Assembly (NCBI RefSeq): GCF_031157355.1 | Contig: NZ_JAVIFT010000007.1 | Location: 62,001 to 126,000 of the forward strand | Direction: 5' to 3' | Length of the DNA: 64,000 nucleotides | DNA from: Hyphomicrobium sp. LHD-15 | GTDB taxonomy: Bacteria > Pseudomonadota > Alphaproteobacteria > Rhizobiales > Hyphomicrobiaceae | In this document: positions 10,572 through 20,114 of the stretch, piece by piece | Layout of the letters: each line of letters begins with the position of its first letter | Numbering within the stretch: the first letter of the stretch is position 1 | Notes under the pieces: generated by a model | Databases searched by the model: none | What the model was told of the DNA's origin: nothing | Seen by the model: only the letters and a program-made list of their open reading frames with translations | Made by a program: the position numbers and the translations under genes

Positions 10572-13298
10572 ATGACGTCGAAGACGATCGGCAGGCGAAG
10601 TGCGGCAGAGCGTGGGGCTGCGCATGGGTGGGCCCGCCCGTGGCTTTGTTCCGTCTCCGCGCTGGCTCTTGCCGTGGCGGCGACGGCGAGGCCGTCGGTG
10701 GCGTCCGATTGGACCGGCGGGGTTTCGGACGCATGGAGCAGTGCCGCCAACTGGGACACGAACGTTGTTCCGACGGCGGCGACCTCGGTTTCCATCGACA
10801 CGCAAGGCGCGGGTTGGCCGGTGATCGATGGCACCAACGAATATGCGGAGGTGGTTCGTATCGGCGTTTCCGCAGCAGGTGGAAATCTATTGATTCACAA
10901 TGCCGGAACGCTCTCCAGCCTCTCGGCGGATATCGGTCTCAACAGCGTCGGTTCGGCCACGGTGAGCGGGGCCGGGTCGCTCTGGGCCGTCGCGACACAC
11001 ATGGAGCTGGGGTTTCTCGGGACCGGCACATTGACGATCCAGAACGGCGGCGCTGTCACGAGCCAGGACGGATATCTCAGCAATCGGGCTGCCGGCAGCG
11101 GTACGGTCAATGTGACTACTGGCGGCTCGTGGACGAACTCGCGGGAGCTGTTCGTCGGATACCAAGGCACGGGCGTGTTGAACGTGGCCACCGGCGGCAC
11201 AGTGTCCTCGGTCGTCACGACGCTCGGCTTCTATGGTGCGTCCACCGGCACGGTGACCGTGGATGGGACCGGATCAACGCTCACCAACTCCGGCAATCTG
11301 ATCGTCGGGCGAGAAGGTACGGGCACCCTGACCGTGACCAACGGCGGCGTAGTCAGCAATTCCGCGGGCCTAGTCGGCCGGTACGCGGGATCCTCGGGCT
11401 CGGTGAGCGTGGATGGCGCGGACTCGAGATGGAACAACGTAAACAACCTGGCGATCGGTGTGGAAGGCCAGGGTACCCTGTCCATTACCAATGGGGCCGC
11501 GGTGACCAACTATCGCGGCTTCATTGCGGAAGGTGATGGCTCGTCAGGTTCGGTCACGGTATCCGGTTCTGGTTCGACGTGGACCAACACAAGCGATCTG
11601 TGGGTGGGCGGTGAGGGTGATGGATCACTCACCATCGAAGGCGGTGCGCAGGTCCTCAGCGACGGCGGTGTCATCGGTCGGTATGGAGCCGGGTCGGGAA
11701 CGGTTCTGGTGACCGGCACAAATTCCGTGTGGGATCTCGGAAGTGGAACGCTCCTTGTCGGGTTTGGTGGGGATGGACAGCTTACGGTTTCCAACGGAGG
11801 CCTTGTCGATGGGCGTATCAATGTCAGTAGCAATGGTGTTCTAAGGGGCAACGGGACCGTGGGGCAGACATACGTCTCGGCGGGAGGCGTGGTCGCACCG
11901 GGGCTTTCAATTGGAACGCTCAACGTCGCGGGCGACATCAACTTTGACGCAGGTTCGATCTACGAGGCGGAGGTGAATGCCGCCGGCCAGTCGGATCGCA
12001 TCGACGCGACGGGAGCTGCCACTCTCAACGGCGGCCAAGTGCGGGTGCTCGCGCAAGCCGGCCTCTACGCCGCGTCGACGCCCTATACAATCCTCACTGC
12101 AGCAGGAGGGCTTACGGGGGCTTTCGACAGCGTTACCTCCAACTTCGCCTTTCTCAATCCGGCGCTGAGCTATGATGCCAACAACGCCTATCTCACGCTG
12201 ACGCGCAATGCGTTCGGGTTTGGAGCGGTGGGCGCGACACCCAATCAGGTCGCGACGGGCGATGGCGTCGACAGCCTCGGTTTTGGCAATCCGCTCTATG
12301 ACGCCGTTCTCTACCTCGCGCTGCCGCAGGCGCAGCACGCATTCGACCAGCTTTCCGGCGAAATCTACGCGTCGGCGCGCAGTGCGTTCATCGAGGATAG
12401 CGGCTTCGTGCGGGCCGCGGCGCTCGACCGCCTGCGCACCGCGTTTGAAGACGGCGCGCCGGCCGGCGGCGATCGCCTGGCCGCGTGGGGGCATGGCTTC
12501 GGTTCCTGGGGGGAGACCGATGGCGACGGCAACGCCGCGAAGCTCGACCGGGTGACGGGTGGTATCATCGTCGGCGCGGATGCGCGTGCGTTCGAAGCGT
12601 GGCGCGTCGGCGCGATCGCTGCTTACAGCCGCACCGATTTCGACGCCGACGAACGGCGCTCTTCCGGCGAAAGCGAGAATTATTCGCTCGGCCTCTACGG
12701 CGGCCGGCAGTGGGGAGCCTTGGCCTGGCGGTCTGGTGGCGCGTACACGTGGCACGATGCCGATGTCTCGCGCGCCATCGTGCTCCCGAGCTTCTCGGAC
12801 AACGTGACGGGCCAGTTTGATGCGGAAACGCTTCAGGTTTTCTCGGAGCTTGGCTTTGGCTTCAAGGCCGGTGGCGTGCGCTACGAGCCGTTCGGCAACG
12901 TCGCCTATGTCAATCTCAGCTCCGATAGCCTCCGCGAAACCGGGGGAGCAGCTGCGCTCGCGATCGGGGGCGGGAGCATGGACACGGCCTTTACAACGCT
13001 GGGTGTGCGGGCGGCCGCGGACTTCTCGCTCGGGGCGCTCTCGGCGACGGCGAAAGGAACAATCGGCTGGCGGCATGGCTTCGGCGACATTTCGCCGTCG
13101 TCATCGGTTCGCTTTGCTTCCGGTGGCAATGCCTTCTCGATCGGCGGCGTGCCGATCGCGGAGGATGTCGTGGTGGTCGAAGCCGGCCTCGACTTCACGC
13201 TTTCGCCCGCTGCGACGTTGGGCGTGTCGGCCAACGGACAGTACGGATCGGGGGCGGTCGATCAAACGGTGCGAGCCAATCTGGATGTGAAGTTCTGA
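10572..13298 (+). CDS. type V autotransporter with beta-strand repeat passenger
   Basis: A 908-residue surface protein. An extended N-terminus (MTSKTIGRRSAAERG...) leads into a long signal peptide that ends around ARPSVAS. Residues ~35-480 are a Gly/Thr/Ser-rich passenger made of repeated units of the form GTGTLTV-TNGG-x-V, alternating with GSGSVSVDG-xxSxW, as in autotransporter-associated beta-strand (beta-helix) repeats. From about residue 635 to the end is the outer-membrane beta-barrel (RLAAWGHGFGSWGETDGDG onward), closing on a C-terminal Phe (ANLDVKF) as barrels recognised by the BAM machinery do. I start at the ATG at 10572 (AGAGGG upstream); the frame is open to 10512. It may be an adhesin; no protease motif is evident. 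Confidence 0.93.
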   Translation: MTSKTIGRRSAAERGAAHGWARPWLCSVSALALAVAATARPSVASDWTGGVSDAWSSAANWDTNVVPTAATSVSIDTQGAGWPVIDGTNEYAEVVRIGVSAAGGNLLIHNAGTLSSLSADIGLNSVGSATVSGAGSLWAVATHMELGFLGTGTLTIQNGGAVTSQDGYLSNRAAGSGTVNVTTGGSWTNSRELFVGYQGTGVLNVATGGTVSSVVTTLGFYGASTGTVTVDGTGSTLTNSGNLIVGREGTGTLTVTNGGVVSNSAGLVGRYAGSSGSVSVDGADSRWNNVNNLAIGVEGQGTLSITNGAAVTNYRGFIAEGDGSSGSVTVSGSGSTWTNTSDLWVGGEGDGSLTIEGGAQVLSDGGVIGRYGAGSGTVLVTGTNSVWDLGSGTLLVGFGGDGQLTVSNGGLVDGRINVSSNGVLRGNGTVGQTYVSAGGVVAPGLSIGTLNVAGDINFDAGSIYEAEVNAAGQSDRIDATGAATLNGGQVRVLAQAGLYAASTPYTILTAAGGLTGAFDSVTSNFAFLNPALSYDANNAYLTLTRNAFGFGAVGATPNQVATGDGVDSLGFGNPLYDAVLYLALPQAQHAFDQLSGEIYASARSAFIEDSGFVRAAALDRLRTAFEDGAPAGGDRLAAWGHGFGSWGETDGDGNAAKLDRVTGGIIVGADARAFEAWRVGAIAAYSRTDFDADERRSSGESENYSLGLYGGRQWGALAWRSGGAYTWHDADVSRAIVLPSFSDNVTGQFDAETLQVFSELGFGFKAGGVRYEPFGNVAYVNLSSDSLRETGGAAALAIGGGSMDTAFTTLGVRAAADFSLGALSATAKGTIGWRHGFGDISPSSSVRFASGGNAFSIGGVPIAEDVVVVEAGLDFTLSPAATLGVSANGQYGSGAVDQTVRANLDVKF

Positions 13299-13323
13299 CC
13301 GACGGGCGTGTTTGTTCCGCGCC

Positions 13324-15393
13324 TCATCTTTCGCTCAGGAGCTTGGTGATCTTGGCGGATATGGCTTCGAGGGAAAACGGCTTGGGCAGCAGCTGGACGC
13401 CCTCGTCCAGCACGCCATTGTGCACGATGGCGTTGCGGGTGTAGCCGGTCGTGAACAGGATTTTCAAACTTGGACGCCGGCGCTGGGCCTCCTCGGCCAG
13501 CTTGCGGCCGTTCATGCCCGGCATCACGACATCGGTAATGAGGAGCACGATTTCCGGATGCCTGTCGGCCAACACCAAGGCGTCGCGTCCGTTACTCGCG
13601 GATAGCACCGAAAAGCCTAGCTCGCTCAGCATCTCGGTCGTGAGGCGGCGCACGTCGTCGTCATCCTCGACGACCAGCACGAGCTCGCCTTTGCCGCGTA
13701 CCTGAGTGGCGGTCTGCTCGATCTCCGAGGGGCTCGTTACGAGCTTTTCCGCCAGCCTTGGGATGTAGAGCTTGATCGTCGTTCCGACACCGACCTCGCT
13801 ATAGATTTTGACGTGGCCACGTGATTGCTTGATGAAACCGTAGACTTGGCTGAGGCCGAGGCCGGTACCGGCCCCGACTTCCTTCGTCGTGAAGAACGGT
13901 TCGAAGGCGCGCCCGACGACTTCCGGGGTCATGCCATGGCCGTTATCCGTGACGGCGACGAGCACATATTGGCCGGCCGCGACGTCGGCATGCGCGGCCG
14001 CGTAGGGATCGTCGAGATGAGCGTTGGCGGTTTCAAAGGTCAGCTTGCCGCCGTCGGGCATGGCATCGCGCGCGTTCACGGCCAAGTTGAGGAGCGTGCT
14101 TTCGAGCCCATGCGGATCCACATGGATGCTCCACAAGCCACCCGCTCGCACGAACTCCATCGTGATGCTTTCCGGGATCGTGCGGCGGAGCACATCTTCC
14201 ATTCCTCCCACCAGCCTGTTGGCATCTGTTCTCTGGGGCGACAGCGGCTGCTGACGCGAAAATGACAACAGACGTGAGACAAGCGTCGCGGCGCGCTCGG
14301 CGCCCTTCACAGCGCCGCTGAGGAATTCCTGAATGTTGAAGTCGCCGCGCGCCATGCGCCGTTCGGCAAGCCGCAGGCTGCTCAGGATGACAGCCAGCAT
14401 GTTGTTGAAGTCGTGAGCGATGCCGCCGGTGAGCTGGCCGACAGCCTCCATTTTCTGCGACTGGCGGAGCGCTTCCTGTACGGTTTTGAATCTCGCCTGC
14501 TCGTTGAGGCGTTCGGTGACATCGTAGACGAACTGATAGGCGCCGATCCGCTGGCCGTTCGCGTCGTGGAGCGGGTTGAAGCGCATTTCGTAGAATTTCC
14601 GTTTGGCTTGCTCGCCGAAGTCGGCAACCTCCATGAACGATTCACCGGAAAATGCGCGCTGCCAGAGCGCTCGCGCGGCGGTCTGTTGCTCGGGGAAACG
14701 TTCGAGGAGCGCGAGCAGATTGTCACCCACCGTCGGACGGACGCCGAACAGTTGCTCGAACTCCTGCGCCGCGGCGCTATTGAGCGCGATCCATCTGTAG
14801 TCGTTGTCGAGAACTTGAACGAAGGCGTTCGTTGCCTCGACGATATCCGCCAGAACTTTGCGCTCCGCTAGAGTGTGGGCGACCCGCGCCTCGAGTGTTT
14901 CGTTGAGTTTTTGAAGCGCGTTCTCTGCCCGCTTTCGCGCCGTCACGTCCTGGAACAGGACGGCGACCTGCCTGAGGCTCTGCGGCTCGATGCGGAATGC
15001 AGAGAGGGCGAGATAGCGGCCGGTGGCGATCAACTCGCGCTCGAAGCGGATCGGCTCTCCGGTCTGCAATACGCCGCGATAGAGCTCGACCCAGGCGTCG
15101 GCTTCGTCCGGAACCATGTCGCGGACCTTCTGGCCGACGACATTTGGGATGCCGGCGTGGTGGGCATAGGCGGCATTGGCTTCGATATGGATGTAGTCGC
15201 TGAGGGGGCCATGCGGGCCGTCGAGGAATTCGATGATGCAAAAGCCCTCGTCGATCGAGTCGAAGAGGGTGCGATAGCGCTCGGCGCTAAGATCGAGCTG
15301 GCTTCCTTGGGAGGGGGCTGATTTTAACCGCGAATTCTCCTCTTCGAGAGACTTGATGCGGCGTTGCAGCTGGTCGATTTGTTCCGATGTCAC
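13324..15393 (-). CDS. hybrid PAS sensor histidine kinase with receiver domain
   Basis: A 689-residue protein with a GTG start, and no membrane helices, so probably cytosolic. Order: a short N-terminal coiled coil (MTSEQIDQLQRRIKSLEEEN), PAS domain at ~35-150, second PAS at ~175-290, dimerisation/phosphoacceptor helix GGIAHDFNNMLAVI with the likely phosphorylated His at 327, HATPase (N box NLAVNARDAMPDGG, then GTGLGLSQVYGF), and a C-terminal receiver domain with phospho-Asp at about 621 (LLITDVVMPGMNG) and the conserved Lys in LLPKPFS. Such hybrid kinases usually pass phosphate on to a partner; none is adjacent. It is divergent from the HWE kinase at 15695. Confidence 0.93.
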   Translation of the reverse strand: MTSEQIDQLQRRIKSLEEENSRLKSAPSQGSQLDLSAERYRTLFDSIDEGFCIIEFLDGPHGPLSDYIHIEANAAYAHHAGIPNVVGQKVRDMVPDEADAWVELYRGVLQTGEPIRFERELIATGRYLALSAFRIEPQSLRQVAVLFQDVTARKRAENALQKLNETLEARVAHTLAERKVLADIVEATNAFVQVLDNDYRWIALNSAAAQEFEQLFGVRPTVGDNLLALLERFPEQQTAARALWQRAFSGESFMEVADFGEQAKRKFYEMRFNPLHDANGQRIGAYQFVYDVTERLNEQARFKTVQEALRQSQKMEAVGQLTGGIAHDFNNMLAVILSSLRLAERRMARGDFNIQEFLSGAVKGAERAATLVSRLLSFSRQQPLSPQRTDANRLVGGMEDVLRRTIPESITMEFVRAGGLWSIHVDPHGLESTLLNLAVNARDAMPDGGKLTFETANAHLDDPYAAAHADVAAGQYVLVAVTDNGHGMTPEVVGRAFEPFFTTKEVGAGTGLGLSQVYGFIKQSRGHVKIYSEVGVGTTIKLYIPRLAEKLVTSPSEIEQTATQVRGKGELVLVVEDDDDVRRLTTEMLSELGFSVLSASNGRDALVLADRHPEIVLLITDVVMPGMNGRKLAEEAQRRRPSLKILFTTGYTRNAIVHNGVLDEGVQLLPKPFSLEAISAKITKLLSER

Positions 15394-15694
15394 GCGGACG
15401 ATCCAATGCTAGTGCCGATCGAAGGAGGGTCGCACCGGATATTCGCGACTGGTCTTTGGAAGGGAAAAAGGGCTGTCTCCTAATAGCTAGCCTGCCTCCG
15501 AGTTCCATCGGACCGGAGAAATATTTTTAAGCCGGAACATGCGCGGTAGGCGTGCGCGTTTCCAGATCGCGCCGATCCGTAAGAGGTGACGCGAGGTGGG
15601 GTGGGTTCGCGCTGGGAGGGCAGCTCTCCTGCGCATGCCTACTGTAGAAAGATTGCGCTCCACGCGCGCCCGGATATGATCTCGTGACGGAGGC

Positions 15695-17038
15695 GTGTGG
15701 GTCGAGGAGGAATGTAAAACGTTAGACCAATATTTTGATCCGATTTGTATCGTTCGTTCTGATGGTTCTTGTAATTATTTTAATGAAGCCTGGCGCCGTT
15801 ACGCGGCTGAACAGTCCCCGAAATTTGCTTCGGATGACTGGCTCGAATGTGTCCATCCGTCCGATCGGCATCGCGTTGCTTGCAACCTGAAAGAGGCTGT
15901 CAGGTCCGAGGAACTACTTGAGGCGGATGTGCGCCTCGAGCATTCGGTTGATGGATTTCGCTGGTTTCTCTTTCGGGCCCGTCCGCGCCTGGATGAGGGC
16001 GGCGCTGTCATGGAGTGGCTGTGCGTCCTTACCGACATTCATCAGATAAAACTTCGCAAGCTTGGTCTGGTTCAGAAGTCGCGGGCGCAAGCAGACATGC
16101 TCAATGCGAGCGTCGATTGCATTAAAATGATCGAGCGGGACGGCACCTTGTCGCAAATGAACAAGGCGGGCTGTGTTGCGCTCAACGTGTCGGAAGAAAC
16201 CGGCTTCGGAATGGAGTGGCTTGGCCTGCTGCCTGAAGAAGTCCATTCAATCGGCAAGCTGGCGCTTGCGGAGGCGCTGGCCGGAAAGAGTGCGCGCTTC
16301 CCGGGAGTGAGCAAGCTGCCGAACGAGCGTCCTCGCTATTGGGACAACATGCTCACGCCTTTGATGAACGAGGATAGAGAGGTTGAATCGATCCTCTGCG
16401 TTTCGCGCGATGTCACCGCGCAGCGGGAAAGCGAGCAGCAGATCGAACTCCTCGTGCATGAGTTAAATCATCGCTCCAAAAACATGCTCACGGTGATACA
16501 GGAGCTGATCAGGCAATCCGTTCCAAATCCGGATGCGGAGTTCGTCAAAGTGCTCGAGCGGCGTATCGCATCGATCGCTCGAAATCAGGATTTGCTCATT
16601 CGCGGGCGCTTGACCGGCTCGAAAGTGCGCGACGTCATCGTCTTCCAGACGGCTGCGGTCGGAAAGCTGCGAAGCACCCGGATGCAGCTTATCGGGGACC
16701 CGGAGCTACGGATCAGTCCGAACGCAGCCGAGGTGCTTTGTCTGGCCATCTACGAACTGACGACCAACGCCCTCAAGTACGGCGCTTTCTCGAATGAGAG
16801 TGGAACGGTGGCGGTGGAATGGTCTGTCGAGGATGCGTCCGATGGCGCCCGCTTTCACCTGCAATGGACCGAGGCCGGCGGACCGAAGGTGATTGCGCCG
16901 TCTCGCAAGGGCTTTGGCACCGTCGTGATCGAGAGCAACCCAGCCGCTGCTCTCCGCGCGGAGGTGGCGCTCAACTTTCATTCCGAGGGCCTGGTCTGGA
17001 AACTGAGTGCACCGACCGGGTCTGTCCTCGCCGAGTAG
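15695..17038 (+). CDS. PAS-containing HWE-family histidine kinase
   Basis: A 447-residue sensor kinase, GTG start preceded by GACGGAGGC. Residues ~10-110 and ~130-250 are PAS domains (SDGSCNYFNEAWRRYAAEQ opens the first). The HWE-type kinase core follows: ELNHRSKNMLTVIQEL with probable phospho-His 259, the N box YELTTNALKYGAFSNESG, and the family WxE motif in LQWTEAGGPKV followed by RKGFGTVVIE. HWE kinases are abundant in alphaproteobacteria and often act in light or general stress responses. No LOV cysteine motif is visible in the PAS domains, so the signal is unknown. The upstream and 5' coding region is more AT-rich than the rest. Confidence 0.92.
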   Translation: MWVEEECKTLDQYFDPICIVRSDGSCNYFNEAWRRYAAEQSPKFASDDWLECVHPSDRHRVACNLKEAVRSEELLEADVRLEHSVDGFRWFLFRARPRLDEGGAVMEWLCVLTDIHQIKLRKLGLVQKSRAQADMLNASVDCIKMIERDGTLSQMNKAGCVALNVSEETGFGMEWLGLLPEEVHSIGKLALAEALAGKSARFPGVSKLPNERPRYWDNMLTPLMNEDREVESILCVSRDVTAQRESEQQIELLVHELNHRSKNMLTVIQELIRQSVPNPDAEFVKVLERRIASIARNQDLLIRGRLTGSKVRDVIVFQTAAVGKLRSTRMQLIGDPELRISPNAAEVLCLAIYELTTNALKYGAFSNESGTVAVEWSVEDASDGARFHLQWTEAGGPKVIAPSRKGFGTVVIESNPAAALRAEVALNFHSEGLVWKLSAPTGSVLAE

Positions 17039-17640
17039 TCGTCGGTCAGCTCCCGAAGCGGAAACGGGTTGGCCACCAATGCATGCTCCGGGGTGCTGTC
17101 TATCGGTCTACTGATAGCTGAGGATGCGCATGCGCCCAAGAGTTTCTCGTCGGCGTGGCACTGATCCGAGCCGCTCGGTACTCTCGCAATGCAACGACGT
17201 TTGACCCTTGACAGCAAGAGCTTAGAGGCCAAATCTCATAGGTGACGGCTGTCGCTGCCTTCGGTCTCCCTGGAATGGGTGGTCCCGTTCATTAAGGCCC
17301 GCAGCACCCCCGGTTGTGAGGACGGCTGTCCTAGGAGCTCAGACCTCGAGCTTGTCGGCTTGAACCCGCTGGTCGGCTGCAAGCGGACACGAGGTCTAGG
17401 ATCAACAGCGAATGGAGGGAGCATGACGCCACCTGGTTACCTTGCCGGACCCCGCGCTGAAGCGAGGTCCAAGCTTGGATAAGGCGAGCTGCTGCAGCTT
17501 AGGCTCCACAGATCCAGGTTCTTCCAAGATCAACATTGTCGAACTTCATGCGAGGGCGGAGACCCGGTCAAGATCTGGGCCGTGGTGCCAGAGCCTCGCC
17601 TCATAAGCCCGGCTCAGCTGGGTAGGTTATCGAAGACAGA

Positions 17641-17681
17641 GAGCCCCGATCGGCCGAGTGCGCGACGGGGCTCATTCTTTT
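17641..17681 (+). terminator. Rho-independent-like terminator with no upstream gene
   Basis: GAGCCCCG at 17641-17648 pairs with CGGGGCTC at 17666-17673, followed by ATTCTTTTTG. The nearest upstream gene on this strand (the HWE kinase) ends 600 bases earlier, so it may end a noncoding transcript. Confidence 0.6.
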
Positions 17682-17712
17682 TGTGTGCGTGACTTCTTGT
17701 GTGCGTGACTTC
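17681..17712 (+). repeat. perfect 16-base tandem duplication
   Basis: TTGTGTGCGTGACTTC occurs twice head to tail (17681-17696 and 17697-17712), directly after the terminator stem and merging with its T-run. It is a likely slippage duplication. Confidence 0.8.
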
Positions 17713-17933
17713 GGCTTTTTGGGGATGCGGAATTCATTCGTCCGCACAGGGGAGGGCCGGACGCTTCAGGCGGGATCAACCTTCGCGTCCGACCCTGTTT
17801 TTGGGGTGCCGAAGCACCCCGGGACCGCGTCGGGGGTGCGCGGTTTCTGACAAGACCGGAACCACATGGTCATGATCGGTTTGGGAGCGACGCCTCGCGA
17901 TCCCGGTCTATGTGTGAGGCCAGAGAGATGGCC

Positions 17934-18242
17934 TTACTGGGTGACCGAGCCTTCAACGACGGTCGCGCCGTTCAGCTTGGCGTCCTTGAAGGTCAGCTTG
18001 TCGCCGGGCTTCGCCATCCACGAGAAGCCCCACGGGCCGGTCAGGCCGCAACCCTCCTTGCATTTGGCGGATAGGTCCGCGCTCTTGCCGGCGGCAACGG
18101 ATTCGACGTGCTCGACATTGCCTTCGTCGATGCCGACCTTCAGTTCGGCCTTGTCCTGGTTTTCGATGGTCAACGCCGCGGCCGGCGTCGCGAGCAAGGC
18201 AGCTGCAGCGATGGCAATGCACGAGGCTTTGAAATGAAACAT
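17934..18242 (-). CDS. secreted hypothetical protein
   Basis: A 102-residue protein starting MFHFKASCIAIAAAALLA, a clean Sec signal peptide cleaved near TPAAA-LT. The mature part (~80 residues) is a compact beta-rich domain (LTIENQDKAELKVGIDEGN; FSWMAKPGDKLTFKDAK) with two Cys close together (KCKEGCGL), probably a disulfide. The start at 18242 is supported by GGAGAGGAAGC just upstream. I do not recognise a family; similar small periplasmic proteins are frequent in Hyphomicrobiales. Confidence 0.65.
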   Translation of the reverse strand: MFHFKASCIAIAAAALLATPAAALTIENQDKAELKVGIDEGNVEHVESVAAGKSADLSAKCKEGCGLTGPWGFSWMAKPGDKLTFKDAKLNGATVVEGSVTQ

Positions 18243-18708
18243 GCTTCCTCTCCATGGTTTGTGATCGGTCCCGCGGTCGTTGCCGCGATCGTCACAAGAT
18301 TTAGGAAGCAAGCGCGGGACCACCATTCCGGCCGGTGCCTTCTGTGGGAACCATTATGGATTTCGGCTAGGGGCATTTCCGATGTCCCTAAGGAGCCCTA
18401 CAGTCGGTTTCGTTGGCCGTTGGGCGCGTGAAACTTGCGCCCCGTCCGCAGGTGCCCGCAGGTAGACGTAGATGTGCCATCGAGCCGGACAAAAGCCGCG
18501 AGTTGGCTCGGGCAAAGTAAACGCGATGGTCAATATCGGGTCGTGACGCTAGTTTCGGCACACCGTTCCGAGCACCTGAACGGCATATGAACTCTTCGCT
18601 CAAGCCTGGTTCAGGCAGGGCGTGTCACACAGCGGCCAGAGATTTCGCATAGCGAAGCGAGCGCCGCGCACGATGTCCAAAGCAACGACCTTCGAGGGAG
18701 CGAGACCG
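18243..18708. other. intergenic region between divergent genes
   Basis: About 465 bases separating the secreted protein (leftward) and the next hypothetical (rightward). It should hold both promoters. I could not fix a promoter or operator, and overlapping short frames lack support. Confidence 0.4.
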
Positions 18709-19323
18709 ATGACAGATCGAGGTATAGCCGACGAACCGCATCTAGGCCCGGTGCAGCGTTTCGTTCCGTTTCTCAAGACGGCCGCACTCGTGGTGACGAT
18801 CGTCGGCGCGGTTCCGACGGCGATCACGGCCTATCACGCGTGGCAGTACAAGGTGCCGTTCACGCAGGTTTCGCACCGCCTCGCCCAATACGCGATCTGG
18901 GAGCGGAACATCGACTGCCAGATCGAGTACAAGGCGCTCTCGACGTCGCAAGGAACCAAGGTGGATGCCGGCGCGTGCGCCAGCACCGGGGATATTTCGC
19001 TCAAGGTCTCGACATCGGACGGCAAGGCGACCTACGAGTGGATCGCCTACAATCAGCTGCAGAAGCCGGGTGAAGTGCCTCCTTCCGGCTTCCTCGATCT
19101 CATCATCGGGGCGGCGCGGGCGGATACTGCAGCGTCTCAGGGAACGCGCGTTGCGCAGAGCCTCGAGGTCGTGTGCCAAACGCTCGTCAGCAAGACGCAG
19201 CTCGTGCGCGTCGTCAAAGAGGGCGGCAAGTGCTTCCGCGAGATCATGTCGCCGATGCGTGGCTCGGTGGACAAGCGCGAAGAGGTGCCGTGCGAGACCA
19301 AGTGCACCGCCAGCACGGGGTGA
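18709..19323 (+). CDS. hypothetical protein with one membrane helix
   Basis: A 204-residue protein when started at the ATG at 18709, which has GAGGGAG 9 bases upstream; an ATG at 18673 would add 12 residues. After ~20 polar residues there is a membrane helix at about 22-45 (FLKTAALVVTIVGAVPTAITAY), leaving a ~155-residue domain that is probably periplasmic and contains six Cys (for example IDCQIEY, AGACAST, VVCQTL, GKCFRE, VPCETKCTA). The even Cys count fits disulfides. Family not recognised. A strong terminator follows its stop. Confidence 0.6.
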   Translation: MTDRGIADEPHLGPVQRFVPFLKTAALVVTIVGAVPTAITAYHAWQYKVPFTQVSHRLAQYAIWERNIDCQIEYKALSTSQGTKVDAGACASTGDISLKVSTSDGKATYEWIAYNQLQKPGEVPPSGFLDLIIGAARADTAASQGTRVAQSLEVVCQTLVSKTQLVRVVKEGGKCFREIMSPMRGSVDKREEVPCETKCTASTG

Positions 19324-19345
19324 TCGGGTTGCCTGCTTAGAACAA

Positions 19346-19378
19346 AAACCGCGGATCGGGTGGCCCGATCCGCGGTTT
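19346..19378. terminator. bidirectional stem-loop terminator
   Basis: A perfect 15-base stem (AAACCGCGGATCGGG with its complement) around a TGG loop. It is A-rich on the left and followed by CATTTTATGG on the right, so it can end both the rightward gene (stop at 19323) and the leftward gene at 19429-19872. Confidence 0.85.
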
Positions 19379-19428
19379 CATTTTATGGGAGGCGGTGCGT
19401 CGGGCGCTAGCCGCGGCGTTTCCTGGCG

Positions 19429-19872
19429 CTACTTGTTCTTGGGTCCCGAGAACAGCATTTCGAAGCTGCCGGAAGAAGGGCCGCCCTTTTTCTGGGCTTG
19501 CCGGATGGGGCGGCGGGACTTGGCGGCGGGCTTGGCAGGCTCGGCTTCTGTGGGCGTGGCGTCGGGCAGTGCGCCGGTTGCAATGGGTGCTGCCGCTTCC
19601 GACGGGTCTGTCATCGGGTCCTGCGGGACGAGGCTTTGGGTCTGCGGGATCGCGGCGACGGTGACGAGCACGTCGTCGTCTGCGGTCAGGGTGGCGTTCT
19701 CGGCGACGAAGCGCGAAAGGTTCTCGGCTGGGGCTTGGTCCACAGCTACGCCGGTGTCGACCGCGACGGAAACGGGCTTCGACGAGGTGCCCGTGAGGGT
19801 CAGGGCGCCAACCGGGATGGCAGCCACCGCAAGGACGGCGACAGCGGTCGCGGCGCGCCTCGTGAGGGTCAT
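19429..19872 (-). CDS. secreted low-complexity hypothetical protein
   Basis: A 147-residue protein starting MTLTRRAATAVAVLAVAAIP, a signal peptide or N-terminal anchor. The rest is Ala/Pro/Thr-rich and probably disordered (EAAAPIATGALPDATPTEAEPAKPAAKS), ending with a basic tail (RRPIRQAQKKGGPSSG). I see no domain. It is single-gene and convergent with the preceding hypothetical, sharing the terminator between them. Function unknown. Confidence 0.5.
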   Translation of the reverse strand: MTLTRRAATAVAVLAVAAIPVGALTLTGTSSKPVSVAVDTGVAVDQAPAENLSRFVAENATLTADDDVLVTVAAIPQTQSLVPQDPMTDPSEAAAPIATGALPDATPTEAEPAKPAAKSRRPIRQAQKKGGPSSGSFEMLFSGPKNK

Positions 19873-20114
19873 GGTCGTCTCCTTATGAGCGACACAAGTT
19901 TGGTCGGCTTCGGCCGTTGCTCAAGCAACCGAAGCATCGGCGCTCAATGCGGCCGCCCCATAACACTCGGCGACCAAGCGCGCATCATAAATAAAGGACG
20001 CTTAACAATTTACTTAAACGCGTTTCGTTCCAGGGTTACCCCCCAGACCGTAACGCATTGAATGACCCAATCTATTGTGATTCGTGCAGGTGCGTGACGC
20101 CCGGATTGCCGAGG

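Larger units (their letters stand above)
17039..17933. other. long intergenic region with terminator and tandem repeat
   Basis: About 895 bases without a convincing protein gene; short frames such as 17279-17482 and 17866-18237 lack supporting signals. It contains a strong stem-loop followed by T-rich sequence (17641-17681) with no gene directly upstream, a perfect 16-base tandem duplication (17681-17712), and a hairpin with a 7-base stem and CGAA loop at 17803-17820. The orphan terminator suggests an unannotated transcript on the + strand ending near 17680. Confidence 0.5.

Noticed and set aside
17803-17820. Hairpin GGGGTGC-CGAA-GCACCCC as terminator of the 17934-18242 gene
   Set aside because: On the minus strand it is followed by A-rich, not T-rich, sequence, so it is not a typical terminator.
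19989-20004. CtrA-like TTAA ... TTAA site upstream of the 19429-19872 gene
   Set aside because: The two TTAA halves are 8 bases apart instead of the 7 needed by the CtrA consensus.
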